Shown here: positions 22,315 through 34,560 of the stretch, one piece after another
Layout: each line of letters opens with the position of its first letter
Position numbering within the stretch: the first letter of the stretch is position 1
Assembly: GCA_963576565.1 (NCBI GenBank)
Contig: CAUYVT010000086.1
Coordinates: 28,035-92,034 of the forward strand
Direction: 5' to 3'
DNA from: Aspidapion aeneum
Taxonomy: Eukaryota; Arthropoda; Insecta; Coleoptera; Brentidae
Length of the DNA: 64,000 bases
Program-made: the position numbers and the translations under genes
Notes under the pieces: model-generated
The model's database searches: none
Seen by the model: the letters and a program-made list of their open reading frames with translations, nothing else
What the model was told of the DNA's origin: nothing

Positions 22315-25029
22315 CCACTTGAGATCTTTAATTTTCGAGCCTCCAAAACCGAAACTCAAGAAACAAAAAATTAGGCTACAACTCTAATCAATTGAGCTCT
22401 AACAACCCACCCAAATTTTGTAAATTGTGAAGGCTTCTTTTTTACAAGTTAAACTAGTTGTTATAATACTAAAGTTGGTTTATCGAAAAGTTTTGTTAAA
22501 ATCTTTAACACTTACGTTTTCAGTAGAATTTTCACTTTTTTACACAATATATCTACTGTAAAGCGTTAATAACAAGATTCCGTGACAAAATTAGGCCTTA
22601 GTACATGAGTCTTGAGAATAATATTTCCGAGAGACGAGACGAGACAAGAAAAGGCCGTCTCTCGTCTCGTCTTGATATAGGAGATAGGACTCTTCTATCG
22701 CTCGAGAGCCTTTCTCTCGTCTCGTCTCTCGTGTCTCGTGATTTATATCAGCTATAAAAAGTTTTTTAGGCACTCTGTGTGAAAATGTTTTCTCAAGGTG
22801 AATCTTATTATTTATGGTATTTACTTCTTTCCAAAATAAAGTCCATTTTGGGATATACTCTGTATATGTATACATAAAATAAATAAAGAAATAAACACAA
22901 TACATGTACTAAAATACCTCGTTGATACCGATAAAATAAAAGCAGTGGAAAAGTTTTGCATCGCTTTCTTTATTTAAAACTGAACCTAAAATCCCAAATC
23001 TTCGTTGATAAAAGATTATTTTGTGTTTTTCCAATAATATAGATCCTTAAAAATAAAGCAATAAGTCATTGTATTTAGGGAAATTCTTTGGTAAAACCAT
23101 TAAATACCCCTTTGATGCATGTCGATGGCGCGGCGGCACGACGACGACGAGGTAGCAAAGTAATTGAGATATTAAATTGTAAATAAAAATGTAGGGATAT
23201 GTTTACCACAGGTTACCCAACAAACAAATAAATAAGCCGACTGGCGGTCTTTGATCTCGGTGAAATCAACGATGGCTGGTCATTCGGAGTTAATCTCAGG
23301 GCCGGATTAAAAAAAATTACTATAAAATATGAATGTTTCAGATTTTTTTTACGAAAAAATATTTGTGCTACCAGAAAAAATAAAAACCTTAAAATAGTTT
23401 TCTACTGCTCCTAAAAATGGGTGCTAAAATGAAATTTAAGTCTCGCACGCGTAAAAAATTATTATGTTGTCCTCTGTAGGGGACTATAGAAATAATGCGT
23501 GTTTTTTTTTACTGTGATGTAAAAAATTCATTAAAATTGATCCCTATTATAGCGGTGTCAACTCAGATAGGATGGCAATTTGTATTATTTGTATTTTTTG
23601 TATTTTTAAGTGCTTAGAAAAATTTATGTATGCAACAATGTATTCTTTTTTTGACAAATGAAGTTATTGTATTGCATTATGCCAATAATAATCGCAAAAT
23701 AGCTTTCTGGACTTAACTCAGAGTAATAAATTATTACTCTAAGGGATTTAAACACGTTTAGCTAAATTTTATTTCGCTATACGCTTACATAGAACATTGA
23801 ACTATTTATTTGCAGGTAGTAAGTTACGGTCTCCGGTTTTAACATTATACTTAATTTTGTTATTATACAATTCTATTTTTGGCTCTGTTTTTTGCTAAGA
23901 CAATCAGCCAGCTCTTCTCGGCGGATTCCAAGATAGTCTGACTATAAGTCACTTGGAATCTTTATTTAACTTCCAATTAAGAGTGAAATTTGTTTTTTGA
24001 GTAAATATAATTTTCAACCCTTTAGCAACAAGTCCTTTGTACCTGCTCTTAAGTCCTATGGAAGTACATTTTTACCAACTTACCTGAGAGTTTTTCGAAT
24101 AGATTCTAAAAGATGAGTAATACGTTTTATGTCTTAATTTTCTTTAAAGAATTTGCTGGGCAAAATATTTATCGCTTTTGGTAAATGTCAAATTTTGATA
24201 CGAGGGATTTTTTTAAATCGAAGCACCCTACATTTTTAGATTTTTATTTGGTTCTTATTTTCAAAATATTTCATTTTATTAATAACATAAATATCTGTCT
24301 TTTCTCGTCGAGAGAGGGCGAGACGAGACGAGAGGCGAGAATTTCTCGTATTGGTGGCAACTATACTTGAGAATTGCATATGTTTTGAGCCTTGGGTCGG
24401 TTTCCACCTGCTGGGCATAAATTGGTTAGTTGCGAACACGGATTTGAATATTAACGGATTGGATTTGACCAAATCCAAAATGGTCGCCGCCCGGCAAACG
24501 TTTTAGTTTGATATTTTGTTCTCTGGTTTAGAAATGTCAACTGCTTGTCAACGGCTGTTTTTGTCTGGCTAGAAGTCAGGATACATTACCTAAAAAAACT
24601 TGCCTTTCCCGATAGGTAAAAATTCCTTTTTGAATCAAAAGACCCAGAATAATTTATAAGAATTAAAACATTGCAAGAAATCACAAACTTAATCCAAAAC
24701 CACCAAAAATTTTATTGCGACACCCATTTTGTCACCAGATTTTTGTTCCATATAGACCATAGGTTAGAGAGACAAAACCTCAATCTAACATGCAGAAAGA
24801 GAGAATTTCTCCCACCAGGCTTGGAAACTTAACGAAAGCTCCCCAGAATTGCCCCTACCGTCAAAGGCGTATCCAGCCAGAAACAAAAAAGAACAGGTTC
24901 TAAATTTTATAGCATTCTTAACTAAAGAGGATGGGCAAATTCATAATCTATTTAAATTTCAAAATTATTTTAAGAAAGAGTGAGGCAGCTGCATCCCTTT
25001 CTCCCTGGTGAAAAGATAAATGTACTTAC
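22315..25029. other. Intergenic or intronic, no gene recognised
   Basis: Aside from the GAGAC palindrome (22626-22733) and a related block at 24298-24352, this holds AT-rich sequence. A small CG-rich patch at 23120-23160 (GATGGCGCGGCGGCACGACG) stands out, but its frames are short and unconvincing. If the protease gene runs as inferred, its next exon should lie here or beyond, yet no segment resembling the catalytic-Asp or GDSGGP exons was found. Confidence 0.4.
22626..22733. repeat. Long palindrome of GAGAC/GTCTC words
   Basis: CGAGAGACGAGACGAGACAA on the left is answered by CTCTCGTCTCGTCTCTCG on the right, with a second GTCTCTCGTCTCGTCTTG segment between them. The whole can fold on itself. 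A related, imperfect block with GAGAGGGCGAGACGAGACGA is at 24298-24352. Confidence 0.6.
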
Positions 25030-25189
25030 ATGAATCGTTGATACTCCAAAAGTATAGGCTGGTAAAGGTTCCACAGCAGAATTTATGACGTAGTCGCCTA
25101 AAGTCACGTGGACTTGTCGAGGTTGAGCTCGTGCTACGCAATGTCCTGCTGTAACTACATGTCTTCTGCTAATCAGAGAACCACCACAT
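25030..25189 (-). CDS. Trypsin-like serine protease exon carrying the catalytic His
   Basis: On the - strand the acceptor TGTATTTGCAG ends at 25190 and the donor GTAAGT occupies 25029-25024. The 160-bp exon supplies the last base of one codon plus 53 codons: CGGSLISRRHVVTAGHCVAR, AQPRQVHVTLGDYVINSAVE, then PLPAYTFGVSTIH. CGGSLIS and VVTAGHC are the S1-family hallmarks, and the His of AGHC is the catalytic one. The segment is highly conserved in insect secreted proteases of this subgroup, which points to a functional gene rather than a relic. Exons for the activation site, the catalytic Asp and the catalytic Ser were not found here. The protein would be secreted, with substrate unknown. Confidence 0.9.
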
Positions 25190-27329
25190 CTGCAAATACA
25201 TGTTTAAATTAATGCCTAAACTTTACAAATCGACTCAAAAATGGGCACTAACTAGTAGCATTGTCAATTAGGGAAAAGTTAATTTATAGACACTGCTTGG
25301 AATGAACTTTACAGACCAAAGATTCGAAACGGAAGGAAAGTATTTTGACAATTGACCTGGCATATTCATTTATATAATAAAAAAATAAACTTTTTCATTT
25401 AAATATCTATACTACTGGAATATAATTGAAGACCTTGGTGTAAAAACCGGCCAAATCTTAAAATTCAAATTTGTGTGAATTAAAAAAAAAACTTAAAAAT
25501 AAATTTGGAACTGTCGCAAATTTGGGTTCTAATATAGATATTATTAGTGTTTGTTATATGGCCCAGAATAAAATTGATATTTTGTAAAAATCACACCAAA
25601 AGTGATGGAGGTTGGTTTAAAGAACCCGAACATTTATTTAGTCTAACCAGATACACCTCAAAAAATTCCTTGGATATTTACGTTTATTATGCTTATTTAT
25701 TTGGTTTTATTTAAACAAGTTTTTAAGCAGTTCTGTGGGCTATTATAAAAATAGTACTTTCTTGAGTGATTAAGAAATTATTGACGGTAAGAACAGTGCC
25801 CCAAGTGCTCCACCAAAAAAGAAATAAGGCAAGGTAGAGGCAGAGGCAATTTGAGACAGAAAAACTTAGTATAATTTAAAATTTTTGTCTTTTGGGGTAG
25901 GTCCCGTTTACCTCCGAGTTCGGGATAACTGTGACACCCCTATTGCAAAACTAGAAAACGTTAAAAACATTTTGATGCGAATGAGTCAATTTTGCAGATT
26001 TTTGTTTAATAAAATTATCTCTTCTTACCTTTCTATGGCATTTGTATCTAAATGATGAGTTCAGAAAAAATAAATAAATGCAATTTAGATATATAAGTAA
26101 ATATTTACATACAATAATATTCCAAAAAATAAAATCTTTCAGGTTGAAAATTTTGTAAACATTTTTGACATGTTTTACATTTTTTTACATCTTTTAAAAT
26201 TTTTGAGGGTTTTTGAGATCTTTTGAAATTTTTAACTTTCTTTAACATGTTTGACAATTTTTTTGATTTATTTGGCATTTTTCTTATTTTTTGACATATT
26301 TAAAGTTAAAGTACTTCTATTGTAAAAGTAAAAGACTTGGGGAAAATCAACTACTTTTATAATGTACTTAGTACTTGAAGTACATTTGAAAGGAAAATGT
26401 AGTTAGTACTTCAAGTACTTTTACAAATCTTAATATACTTGGTACTTGTCCAAAAAAGTGTCGAATACTATTTTATCTGAAAATTTACTGAAAATCAGTT
26501 TAGCGGTTTAGGTGCTATGTGTGTAACGGACAGAAATAATATACACACACACAATCAGACAGACATCACGACAATATTGCTATGATAGGTCAAAATACAC
26601 CCAAATAACACATTTTCGGCGTTATCTCAAAAAAATACCTTCTTCAGCCATTGCTATGCGGGCTAGGACGGTAAAAATTATCAAAAATGAAAAAAAAGGA
26701 GGGACAAGGGAAAATATCTGAAAAATAAAATAACAGAAAAAAATGGCGCCGCTAAATATTTGCAGAAAATGGTATTAAATGAAAACGTTTTGTGTAGTTT
26801 CATAACAGCCGAGTCGAATATTATATATATGGTAAGTTCGTCCTTGATGAATTATGCTTATTTTATTTGGGAAGGCCAATTTTGAGCTCAAGGGGGCTAA
26901 GCTCCCTTAGATTGTGCCCCAGCATTACCTGTGATATGACACTAATAAGTATATCAATTAATTTTTTTTGTACACGTTCTAACTGAACTACGGTTTAAAT
27001 AAATACCTAGTTTGCCTATTATACATATAACATCAGGAACTATCTGATCAGAAAAACATGTCTGGAGAATCAACTCGCTTTTTTAAAATCGAAAATGGAA
27101 TTAAATAACATTAATACCTAAACATGCAAAGTTACTTTCTCAGAAGTTTTGGCACCCGCGAGCATTTTCTCTGCAAACTCATCTATCTATTTCTCAAACC
27201 TCAGTTTCTTTTGCCCCACGTAATTTACCTTACCTTTTTAATTGCAGATGATTTCATTTTTTAGAGAGCGACAAAATTTTGAAAATGTTAAAGCCTGGTT
27301 GCCCTCTAAAGGTGGTTGCCTAAGGCGGG
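25190..27329. other. Intron-like AT-rich stretch
   Basis: It contains the dispersed repeat at 26455-26675 and, at 26300-26450, overlapping inverted AAGTACTT and GTACTTGAAGTAC words that could fold. Poly-T/A runs and TTTTTGACATGTTTTACATT-like low-complexity sequence fill 26100-26290. No coding sequence recognised. Confidence 0.4.
26455..26675 (+). repeat. Dispersed repeat with CAGACAGACATCACGAC core, copy 2
   Basis: Direct-orientation relative of 14693-14930: TCGAATACTATTTTATCTGA, TAGCGGTTTAGGTGCTAT, CAGACAGACATCACGACAA, ACACATTTTCGGCGTTATCT and ATGCGGGCTAGGACGGTAAA. Diverged by about a fifth by eye. Confidence 0.65.
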
Positions 27330-27640
27330 TGCCTCGTTGCCTCAGCTTTCGCACGCTCTTGAAAGTAGTTACGGAATTTTAAAAAACGTCAAATGTGCCA
27401 CTCACTCACTCATGTATAGATTATTATTAAAATTCTACTGTACTTCCAGACATGCTACAGAACTGAAATTTGGCATACTGATAGAAATTATGACCAAACC
27501 CTTGAAAGAAATCAAAAAACCCCAAAATGTTCATTTACAACCCTTCCCCATACATATAAAGTTATAAAATATATGTAGTTATGTAAAATTAACATTGCCC
27601 ATTTCCAGAAACGCTAGAGGGCTGGGTTTTACATTACTAG
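27330..27640 (-). repeat. Fragment of the minisatellite-bearing repeat, reversed
   Basis: Reverse-complement match to the tail of 15021-17035: CACTCACTCACTCATGTATA, AATTCTACTGTACTTCCAGA, TTATGACCAAACCC and CATTTCCAGAAACGCTAGAG. It holds about one unit plus the GTGA tail. Confidence 0.7.
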
Positions 27641-29463
27641 CAATACAGGTGTAACAAACTACTAATAGAGTGATTTTGGTCAGCAAGTTTGTCTCCAAAA
27701 TCGTGGTTATAGTTATTCTGAGACCGTGCAGCAGCGACCTATCACGCCGTTTGGTTTAATAACTATAAAGAACGCGGTTATTTACGGATGTTTAGTGCCA
27801 GCTTTATATGAGTTGTTAGTTAGTCAAACTTGAATAGTGTTCCAAATTAATAATTTTGATATGTTTTAAATATGTGTTGTTATTTTTATAAATCTTTTGA
27901 CAAGTTTATAATTATTTTTCTTATAATTTCTTCTGTTTTGTAAATGAAAACAACAAAAATTTTAACATGAAGTTATTACTATTTAATGAACAACTAATAT
28001 TTTTGGAATATTTTTGAGATATATAGTCATAATTTTTTTTTATTCCGCTTCATTTTTTTACACAAAAATTAAAATTCGAGGAAAATAATGTGTGCATTTC
28101 AGCATCAAAACTTATACCTATTTGTTTACTTCCCAAGTCATCGGTTTACCTTTGATACTAAACGATCACGCTCAGTTTGACTTGTATTTTAAGTTTTGTG
28201 GATATTTTATAAGGGTATGCCAAAAAACAGTCAAAAAATGGCCCTGGTTTTCAAAAAATTCCAAAAATATTAGTTGTTCATTAAAGAGATATCATATCTA
28301 ACTTTTGTTTACAAAAATCAGCTGGACCACCAGTGACGAAAAAATGTGAAGATCCATAGAACGGTTTATTCTAGGGACCGTGATCGTTACTAACCACTTA
28401 GTTGACCACAACGAAATGTTAATTACATGTGGGACTTAAAATACCCCAATATACCTACTCATGTGTTACTATTTAAACTAACAAAGTCTATGGTATGGCT
28501 ACCATTTATATCTTTGCAAAACTAGCAGGAAATATACACTATTCCAAACTTGACCTTAAAGTGAAAGCCGATCAATGAACTTACCGTCGCGAGCCGTTAC
28601 TTAAACTGGTCTCGTGTATGTATAAGTTTATAATTACGGTAGTTTGTTACGCAACGTCGCTAACAGAAAACATGCAATGATTCGTCGTTCTTTGAATTTT
28701 ATTTGTTAAATAATATTATAAAGTATTCTTCTCGGTATTCCTGTGGAAAATATATTAAAATTTGTCATTTGTTTTCGTTAAATATAATTAAATAGCGGAA
28801 AACATTGCGATATTAGATAGTTTAAGTTGTGCTACGTAATTGTACGTAAGCGTGAGATTTGAGAGGTACGCAAGCGCACTGCCTCAAGGTCACATCAGTA
28901 GCATACGTATCTATGTTATCTTATGGCAGTCGTAACCAGATCACAGAAGAGCCACACAGAAGCGACAAAGCGCCCTGCTTCCAAAATCGAGTGGTGGGGA
29001 TGGACAACATATCACACTGAGAGAAAGTGCGTGCGAGGTGTTAAGTACACTAAAAAAAAACAGCGTAAATCTGCTTATGTGGGAAGAAGTGTTTTACATT
29101 TTTATTTAAATGATGAACATGAGCAAATAAATAGATGTACTAATGTAAACCTTTGCACGCATATATAAAGAAAATAATCTTATTTTAAGGTGCAAATTGA
29201 CAGATTAAATCATAGAGAATATTACTAAATGCCACAATAAAAGTTTTCGGAGAGTGCGGGGCTGTACTTAAGCATTTTTATTGGAGACAAAATTGTTTCG
29301 AGCCAATAAAAACGCTCCATTTTGAAAAGTGCACCATGACCATCATATATTGACGTTATTAAAACTCCACGAGTTGTTCTAGTCGTTAACGTCTGTTAAA
29401 CGCATATTTTGGCAGTTTTAAGCTTGTGAGATTTTGTTACCTTTGTGCTTTATTAGAGTGATA
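27641..29463. other. Unassigned stretch upstream of the THAP exon
   Basis: GTAACAAACTAC at about 27659 and GTAGTTTGTTAC at about 28639 are an inverted pair that might bound a 1-kb element, though the match is only 12 bp. An 81-codon basic frame at 28923-29168 is noted as doubtful. An inverted repeat, GCATTTTTATTGG with CCAATAAAAACGC, lies at about 29273-29322. The last 100 bases before 29464 would be the THAP exon's 5' UTR. Confidence 0.35.
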
Positions 29464-29528
29464 ATGAAAGGATATCATTGTGCTTTTCGTGATTGTGAAT
29501 CCAAATCTTTTCCTAAAGATGCTGAGCG
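29464..29528 (+). CDS. First exon of a THAP-domain protein
   Basis: The ATG at 29464 opens 21 codons and two further bases, ending at a strong donor (CG followed by GTAAGT, 29529). The translation MKGYHCAFRDCESKSFPKDA starts like a THAP zinc finger: a short lead, then Cys-x4-Cys at residues 6 and 11. The distal Cys-x2-His pair would be encoded by the next exon, which I could not locate. THAP domains bind DNA and occur both in host regulators and in P-element-type transposases, and the exon alone cannot distinguish these. No P-element-like ends were seen around it. Confidence 0.5.
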
Positions 29529-29853
29529 GTAAGTACACACATAGACGCACATAAGACAGCCTTTATATAGACGGTGTTACTACTTTTAAGGTTTAGCAAA
29601 CATTTTTATTACTATTTTACTTTTTTTTTAAGTAAAGCTCGCGATGGTTTAAAACCCTGTATTATACATCAAATAATATTTTTTATTTCTTCGGATATAC
29701 GGTGTCTGCCAAAAAATATTAATTTTTCGCTACAGTAAAGTATAGCTTTATTTTTAAGAGAACCTGTATGTACTTTACTCTTAAGCAAACTTGATATTTT
29801 CTGATCAACCTCTTATAAAATTTTTCTTGATAACAATTTTCTAAAATTAAGGT
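29529..29853. other. Start of the THAP intron
   Basis: AT-rich. TACGGTGTCTGCCAAAAAAT at about 29699 may pair weakly with TTCGGACACCCTGTA at about 30602, which would make 29699-30616 a TA-type element interrupted by the MITE at 29854. Otherwise empty. Confidence 0.3.
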
Positions 29854-30072
29854 AACAGTGTACTCCGGTTATAACGGACCTGGGTTATAACGTACTTTCA
29901 GTTATTACGTACATTTTTCATTGGTCCGACCAAAATACTCTTCTTTTTTTACCGGCAATTACGAGATGCACCTTTTATACCTTCTACTTCGGTTATAACG
30001 TACCATATTTTACTAATTCCGTTATAATATTCCGGTTGTAACGTACGAGTGTACGTTAAAACCGGAATATTA
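29854..30072. mobile_element. Pogo/Tigger-style MITE, GGTTATAACGTAC type
   Basis: Ends are made of repeated TCCGGTTATAACGTAC words: ACAGTGTACTCCGGTTATAA on the left and GTACGTTAAAACCGGAATAT on the right, with more copies between them. The layout resembles pogo-type ends, where a short motif is repeated inside each terminus. No ORF. Confidence 0.6.
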
Positions 30073-30194
30073 CCGGTGATTCCCCGAAAAATTCGGGAAT
30101 TTTTCAATAATCGATTCCGCGGTTTTCTCATTCGAATGCGAGTTGCAGGCGGCAGGCCATCAGTTTCGACTTTATTCTTATATGAAAAAATGGT

Positions 30195-30365
30195 CTAGTA
30201 CGATCCAGCAAACATCAAATCAGCACACTAAACCACCCTTTGTTTTAATTGATTTGGCTCATTTTTTAACACTTAGTTTGAGACCAAGTAGGCGCAATTC
30301 CCAGAAAATCAGAATCTGAATCGCAATTTTTTGGTCATTTAAACCTTACCCGAACTCAATCTGTG
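30195..30365. repeat. Single arm of the TRTGTCCAYGGATT MITE family
   Basis: Matches the right arm of 59732-60360: CATCAAATCAGCACACTAAA, ATTGATTTGGCTCATTTTTT, TTTGAGACCAAGTAGGCGCA, TTCCCAGAAAATCAGAATCT and ACTCAATCTGTGGACA. The opposite arm is missing. Confidence 0.65.
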
Positions 30366-30755
30366 GACATTAATTTTTATATTAATAGATATTATATTAG
30401 TTTAAAAAGATGTAATTTTATATATAAAAGGTATGTATTATTTAAAAAAATGCATTTTTTATATTAATATATGCGTGTACATAAGAATTTGGGGACGATA
30501 TTTATAACTGAAATAAATTAGTTGTGACAAATAATAACTTTATAATGCATTTTTTTTAATCAACATAATTTTATAAGAGTTATTGTGTATATTGGGACTT
30601 TTCGGACACCCTGTATGTAATTATTTAAGTATCAAATATAATAAACCATACAAACTGCTAGGATGACATAATTATTATAGCTTTTTAACTTTTTACGTTT
30701 TTAAGCCAAATTTAATTTGTTTTTATGTTCCAGAAATTTTAAAATCATCTGTATA

Positions 30756-30943
30756 TACAGTCGAACCTCTATAACTCGAACCTGAAGGGACAACCATACC
30801 AGTTCGAGTTATGGAGAGTTCGAGTTATAGAAACTCGAGTTAAAGAGGTTTAAATACATGTAAAAAGTGCAGGGACCACTTAAAAGGTTCGAGTTATAGA
30901 GAGGTTCGAGTTATAGAGGTTCGAGTTAGAGAGGTTCGACTTT
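30756..30943. mobile_element. Pogo/Tigger-style MITE, CTATAACTCGAAC type
   Basis: Left TACAGTCGAACCTCTATAAC and right GTTCGAGTTAGAGAGGTTCG are inverted. The GTTCGAGTTATAGA word recurs at least six times on both strands within 190 bp. Flanking TA on the left. No ORF. Confidence 0.7.
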
Positions 30944-31967
30944 ATTCTTAGATTAATATTATAATAAAGCATACATATGATATAACTAGTCGTTTCTTTT
31001 CAAATTAAATAATTTACGACTTTCTTGTCTTACGAGGTAAATATAATTTTTTTTCCGTGTAAAGTTTCGTGCTTCTTCTCTCAGTGTAAAATGTTGGGTT
31101 AGTGTCAAGTTACGTCACGAATTCGATACCCATAAGAGCAATGCTTTATCTGTCATGTTGTCGCTTCTGGGGTAACTCTTCTGAGACCAGATATTCACGT
31201 CTCAAAATTTTGAAACCTCGCAATATTATACGGTTTACGGTCCGTAATATACCAGTAACATTGCCGCCAAGCGATGTCCGCTCGCTCCGCGATCTTGAAA
31301 AAATGGCGGCTAAATTCAGTTTTTCTCAAATTAATTGGTTTTTGTAGGTTGTACAAAAAAGAAGAAACTCCCCCCAGAGCCACTAAATAATGACCCCTAA
31401 AACATGAATTTTCCTTCCTTAAAAATCAAGATTAAAATTTATCGATCTCCCTCGGGTCCGGGCCCGGGCCGCTCAAAACCTAAGATTTTTGTAGATATAT
31501 CATGAGATCTTGCCTTCCTCCCTCCAGACGTCTCGGTCTGCGGTAATCGTGTGAGTTTAGGTGCCCATAAATTGGCAGAGTATTTCGTTATAGGTATCTG
31601 AAAAAAAACTCGCAGCACATTTTGTTTGCTTTTCCATTAATTTTCTTATATTACATACATATTTTCCGTAAAGTACAGTTTTGAATATTTTATCTTGCAA
31701 AGAAAAATTCTGTAGTGCGATGCGACTTCATTTTTCCAAAGTTTTTGTCTGCAGGGCAATTTTTTTCATTTTCTAGTAATTTTTTTGTAATAAAAACACT
31801 TGCACATTGGGGCTATTTGTTAAAGTCTCGAAAAAAAAATCTTATTTGTTTTATTAATTTCTAAAAACGACGAAGTTTTTGGAAAAAAAAGCAAACGACT
31901 GTATTGTATTGGCAATTAAATGTTCTATTAAACAGTGCCCAGCTTGCTAAGGATGTATGTATGTAAT

Positions 31968-32062
31968 CGAAAGTGGGCAGGCCCTACTGGACCTCCATGC
32001 ACTGCGACCACGTATGGATCTATTGTGCCCACGTACAATTTCCACCCAGCACATAAAAAAAA
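31968..32062 (-). repeat. LINE 3'-end-like fragment, reversed
   Basis: Reverse match to 58430-58612: GGCAGGCCCTACTGGACCT and ATGCACTGCGACCAC. On the - strand it ends in an ACATACATACA-type simple tail, as expected for a retrotransposon 3' end. Confidence 0.6.
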
Positions 32063-33559
32063 GTCTGCAGATTAAAACAATAAATGATTTAGGCTTAACT
32101 TGCTAAGGTTATGCTTACATTTAAATTTCCAAAGGCTTCTGATAACGGTAATTTTTTTAAATGAAAATAACACATTTATTCTTTATATACCTTATCAATT
32201 TTTTTAAAGTAAGCTTTGTAGGGAAAAACGTTATCGTTAACGTTAAACGTTATCTCCGTTGTATATCATTTAAAAGAAAATTTTATGATCTGAAAAAGTG
32301 TAATATTTTCTTTAAAATACTTAGTTTGTTAGTAAACTGATTGGAACCTATAAAAATACGTATTTTATTTCGTGATTTTTAAAAATATCCTGAACATTGG
32401 GATGCCAATGAGATGCTAACCAATCGTTTTTTTTTAATAATATTGCAAAAGTCGTCTGATATTTTGAGTTGTACGAGTCTCTTCCATCCCTTCTTGGGAG
32501 AATTTCCATTACACTTAAAATTTATTTTTCAAAATTTTTCTCTGGTGCTCGGTTTCTTTAACTATTTTAAATTATTTTAAAAAATTTTTAGCGGTGCTTT
32601 CTTTCTAAGATTATGCAAAATTTGGTGTTGTGAGTAAAGCTAAGTATTACATGGATTTTATTATTTCTTCAAGTGACATTACAACCGCTGGTGGATTTTA
32701 GCCTGATTAACCAGAGCCCTCTATGCTGCCGTCTCTGGTACGATTCTTCACCACCTTCTTATTCCCATATTCTTGATGTCATCTTTGACTTTGTCTTTCT
32801 TTTTCGAGGCCTCCCTCTTACTCCCCTTCCTGCAGTTTTCGAGTTCATTATTTTTCTTGATGTTCTTGTCTCATCCGATCTCTGTACAGGGTGTCCCAAA
32901 TTCGATGTTTTTGGTGGATTTTGGGTGTTTCTAGGGGAGATAGAAAACGCTGAAATTTCAAGAGAATTGGATTGTGTAATTTAATTTGTGTAAGAATGTT
33001 ACACATAAGTACAAATAATCTCAACAGCGTTGTGAAAAAGCCGATTGTGTAATAAATTCACACATATAAAATATAATTTTTTTAATGAAAATTTGTGCCA
33101 ATATACTCCAAATTGTAGAAATCGGTCGTCGGATTGATTCGGTAAAAGTCGTTTTAAGCGATCGCCCCGCCGGCGACGCGTCGGGCTTTCTTCAGTTTAA
33201 ATTTGGGTTTTGCCTGGTCAGTGACGTGATCCGTATAAGGTTATATTATTATTATTTGATAAGTTCTTCCGTCAAAGTTAAGTCTGTAATGGACTCTATG
33301 GATTTTGTGGAATTAGTTCTCGAAAAACTGAAGGAATGAGTGGCTACTTGAAGTCCTCAAAGAGATATTTTAAGGTAAGTAAATTACTGGCCAAGCTTTT
33401 GAGTATAGTTGATCCATTTTCTTTGGAATAATAATAATAAAGAAAATGGAACTATATAGGTAGGTAGTGAAGTTCCTACTATCCAGATGTTAGTTAAATT
33501 TTAAATAAAAGGTATATTTGGTGGATCTTGCTGAGAAAACTATGAAAGAAATAAAGTTG

Positions 33560-34240
33560 AAAACAACTGTGCATCAAGTACATCTCGCCATTTTGCTTCC
33601 TTTTTCAACAATTGTGCAAAATTTTCCAATAATTTTAAAAAAATACTAACAAAGTTTTCTTTTCATTTCATAGCGTAAAATGCATCCCAGAGTGCAATCC
33701 ATACTATTTTGTTATTTTTTTAAATATTTTTTGAAAAATTTTCAACAATTCGTTGCATTTTTTCATCGCTTTTTGTAAACCATTAAGGAAGCGCATTCTG
33801 CCATTTTGTTAGATTTTATACAATTGTGCAAAATTTTCAAGGAATTGTACATGTGCAAGACAGTATGTGTCACTTTTTTAAGTATCAAATCCATTCCATA
33901 CTTTATATTTTCTTATCTTTTCAAACAATTTTGCAAACATTTTCAGCGATTTGGGCCTGTCCTCAAATTACGTAACGATCTAGGGGGCTTTGACTTTGCG
34001 TTACACAATGTTTTTTTAATGTGTTTTTCTTGTAAATGCGTACGAGGGGGGGGTCAAAAATCCTGAATTGATGTTCCCTTTCTTGCATTTTTTTGTTTCC
34101 TTTTTGTTTTAATCGTTAGTGTGTATCCCGCCATTTTATTAATTTTTATACAAATTAGGCGAATTTTTTAGCAATTAAAAATTTTTCAACAATTGTGCAA
34201 GAAAATGTTTATTTTTTTTTTTAGTGTAAAATATATTTAA
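33560..34240. repeat. Degenerate tandem repeat with AATTGTGCAAAATTTTC words
   Basis: Three or four diverged units of roughly 220-300 bp, each with a CGCCATTTTG-like word followed by ACAATTGTGCAAAATTTTC. Similar ATTGTGCAAAA words recur at 37800-38360 on the other side of the RTE-like insertion. Confidence 0.45.
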
Positions 34241-34560
34241 GAGTACTTTCTGTTTTTGATCTTATAAATTACAAGATAAAAAAAGTTACAGTAAAGAATA
34301 AGTAACCGATATTTTTTTCTGTGATTTAAAAAATGTGTTTGAAAGTAAGTGACAACATTGTCCCCAAAATTGGCTTGGTTTAGCCAGTCCGAAGCTCGAA
34401 ATATTTCGCAGAAAAAAAATTGGGTGTCTTGACTAAACAAAACTCATCGTTTAAGCTATTTTTGGTCTAAACTGCGCTTTTTCATAACGGCCGATACTAA
34501 AATTCTACATTTAAACAATTTTTTATATTTTTTAGCTTGAACGATTTTGCAATGGCATAT

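Larger units (their letters stand above)
30944..34549. other. Intergenic stretch with scattered repeat scraps
   Basis: TTTAGGTGCCCATAAATTGGCAG at about 31557 is a scrap of the 50056 repeat. ACAGGGTGTCCCAAATTCGA at about 32885 looks like one Tc1-type end without a partner. A GC-rich patch with GCGATCGCCCCGCCGGCGAC lies at 33158-33185, followed by a short ATG frame that I do not credit. No supported gene. Confidence 0.4.

Noticed and set aside
28923..29168. 81-codon Lys/Arg-rich frame upstream of the THAP exon
   Set aside because: No family resemblance, no convincing splice sites or start context; could be chance in a GC-richer patch.
31102..31347. 81-codon + strand frame
   Set aside because: No motif, no splice context, overlaps an equally long frame on the other strand.
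32673..32984. 103-codon + strand frame
   Set aside because: Contains ACAGGGTGTCCC-type transposon end sequence and has no protein-like motif.
33085..33339. Frame over a GC-rich patch, with a short inner MDSMDFVELVLEKLKE frame
   Set aside because: Too short, no domain, no splice partners; kept only as a composition anomaly.
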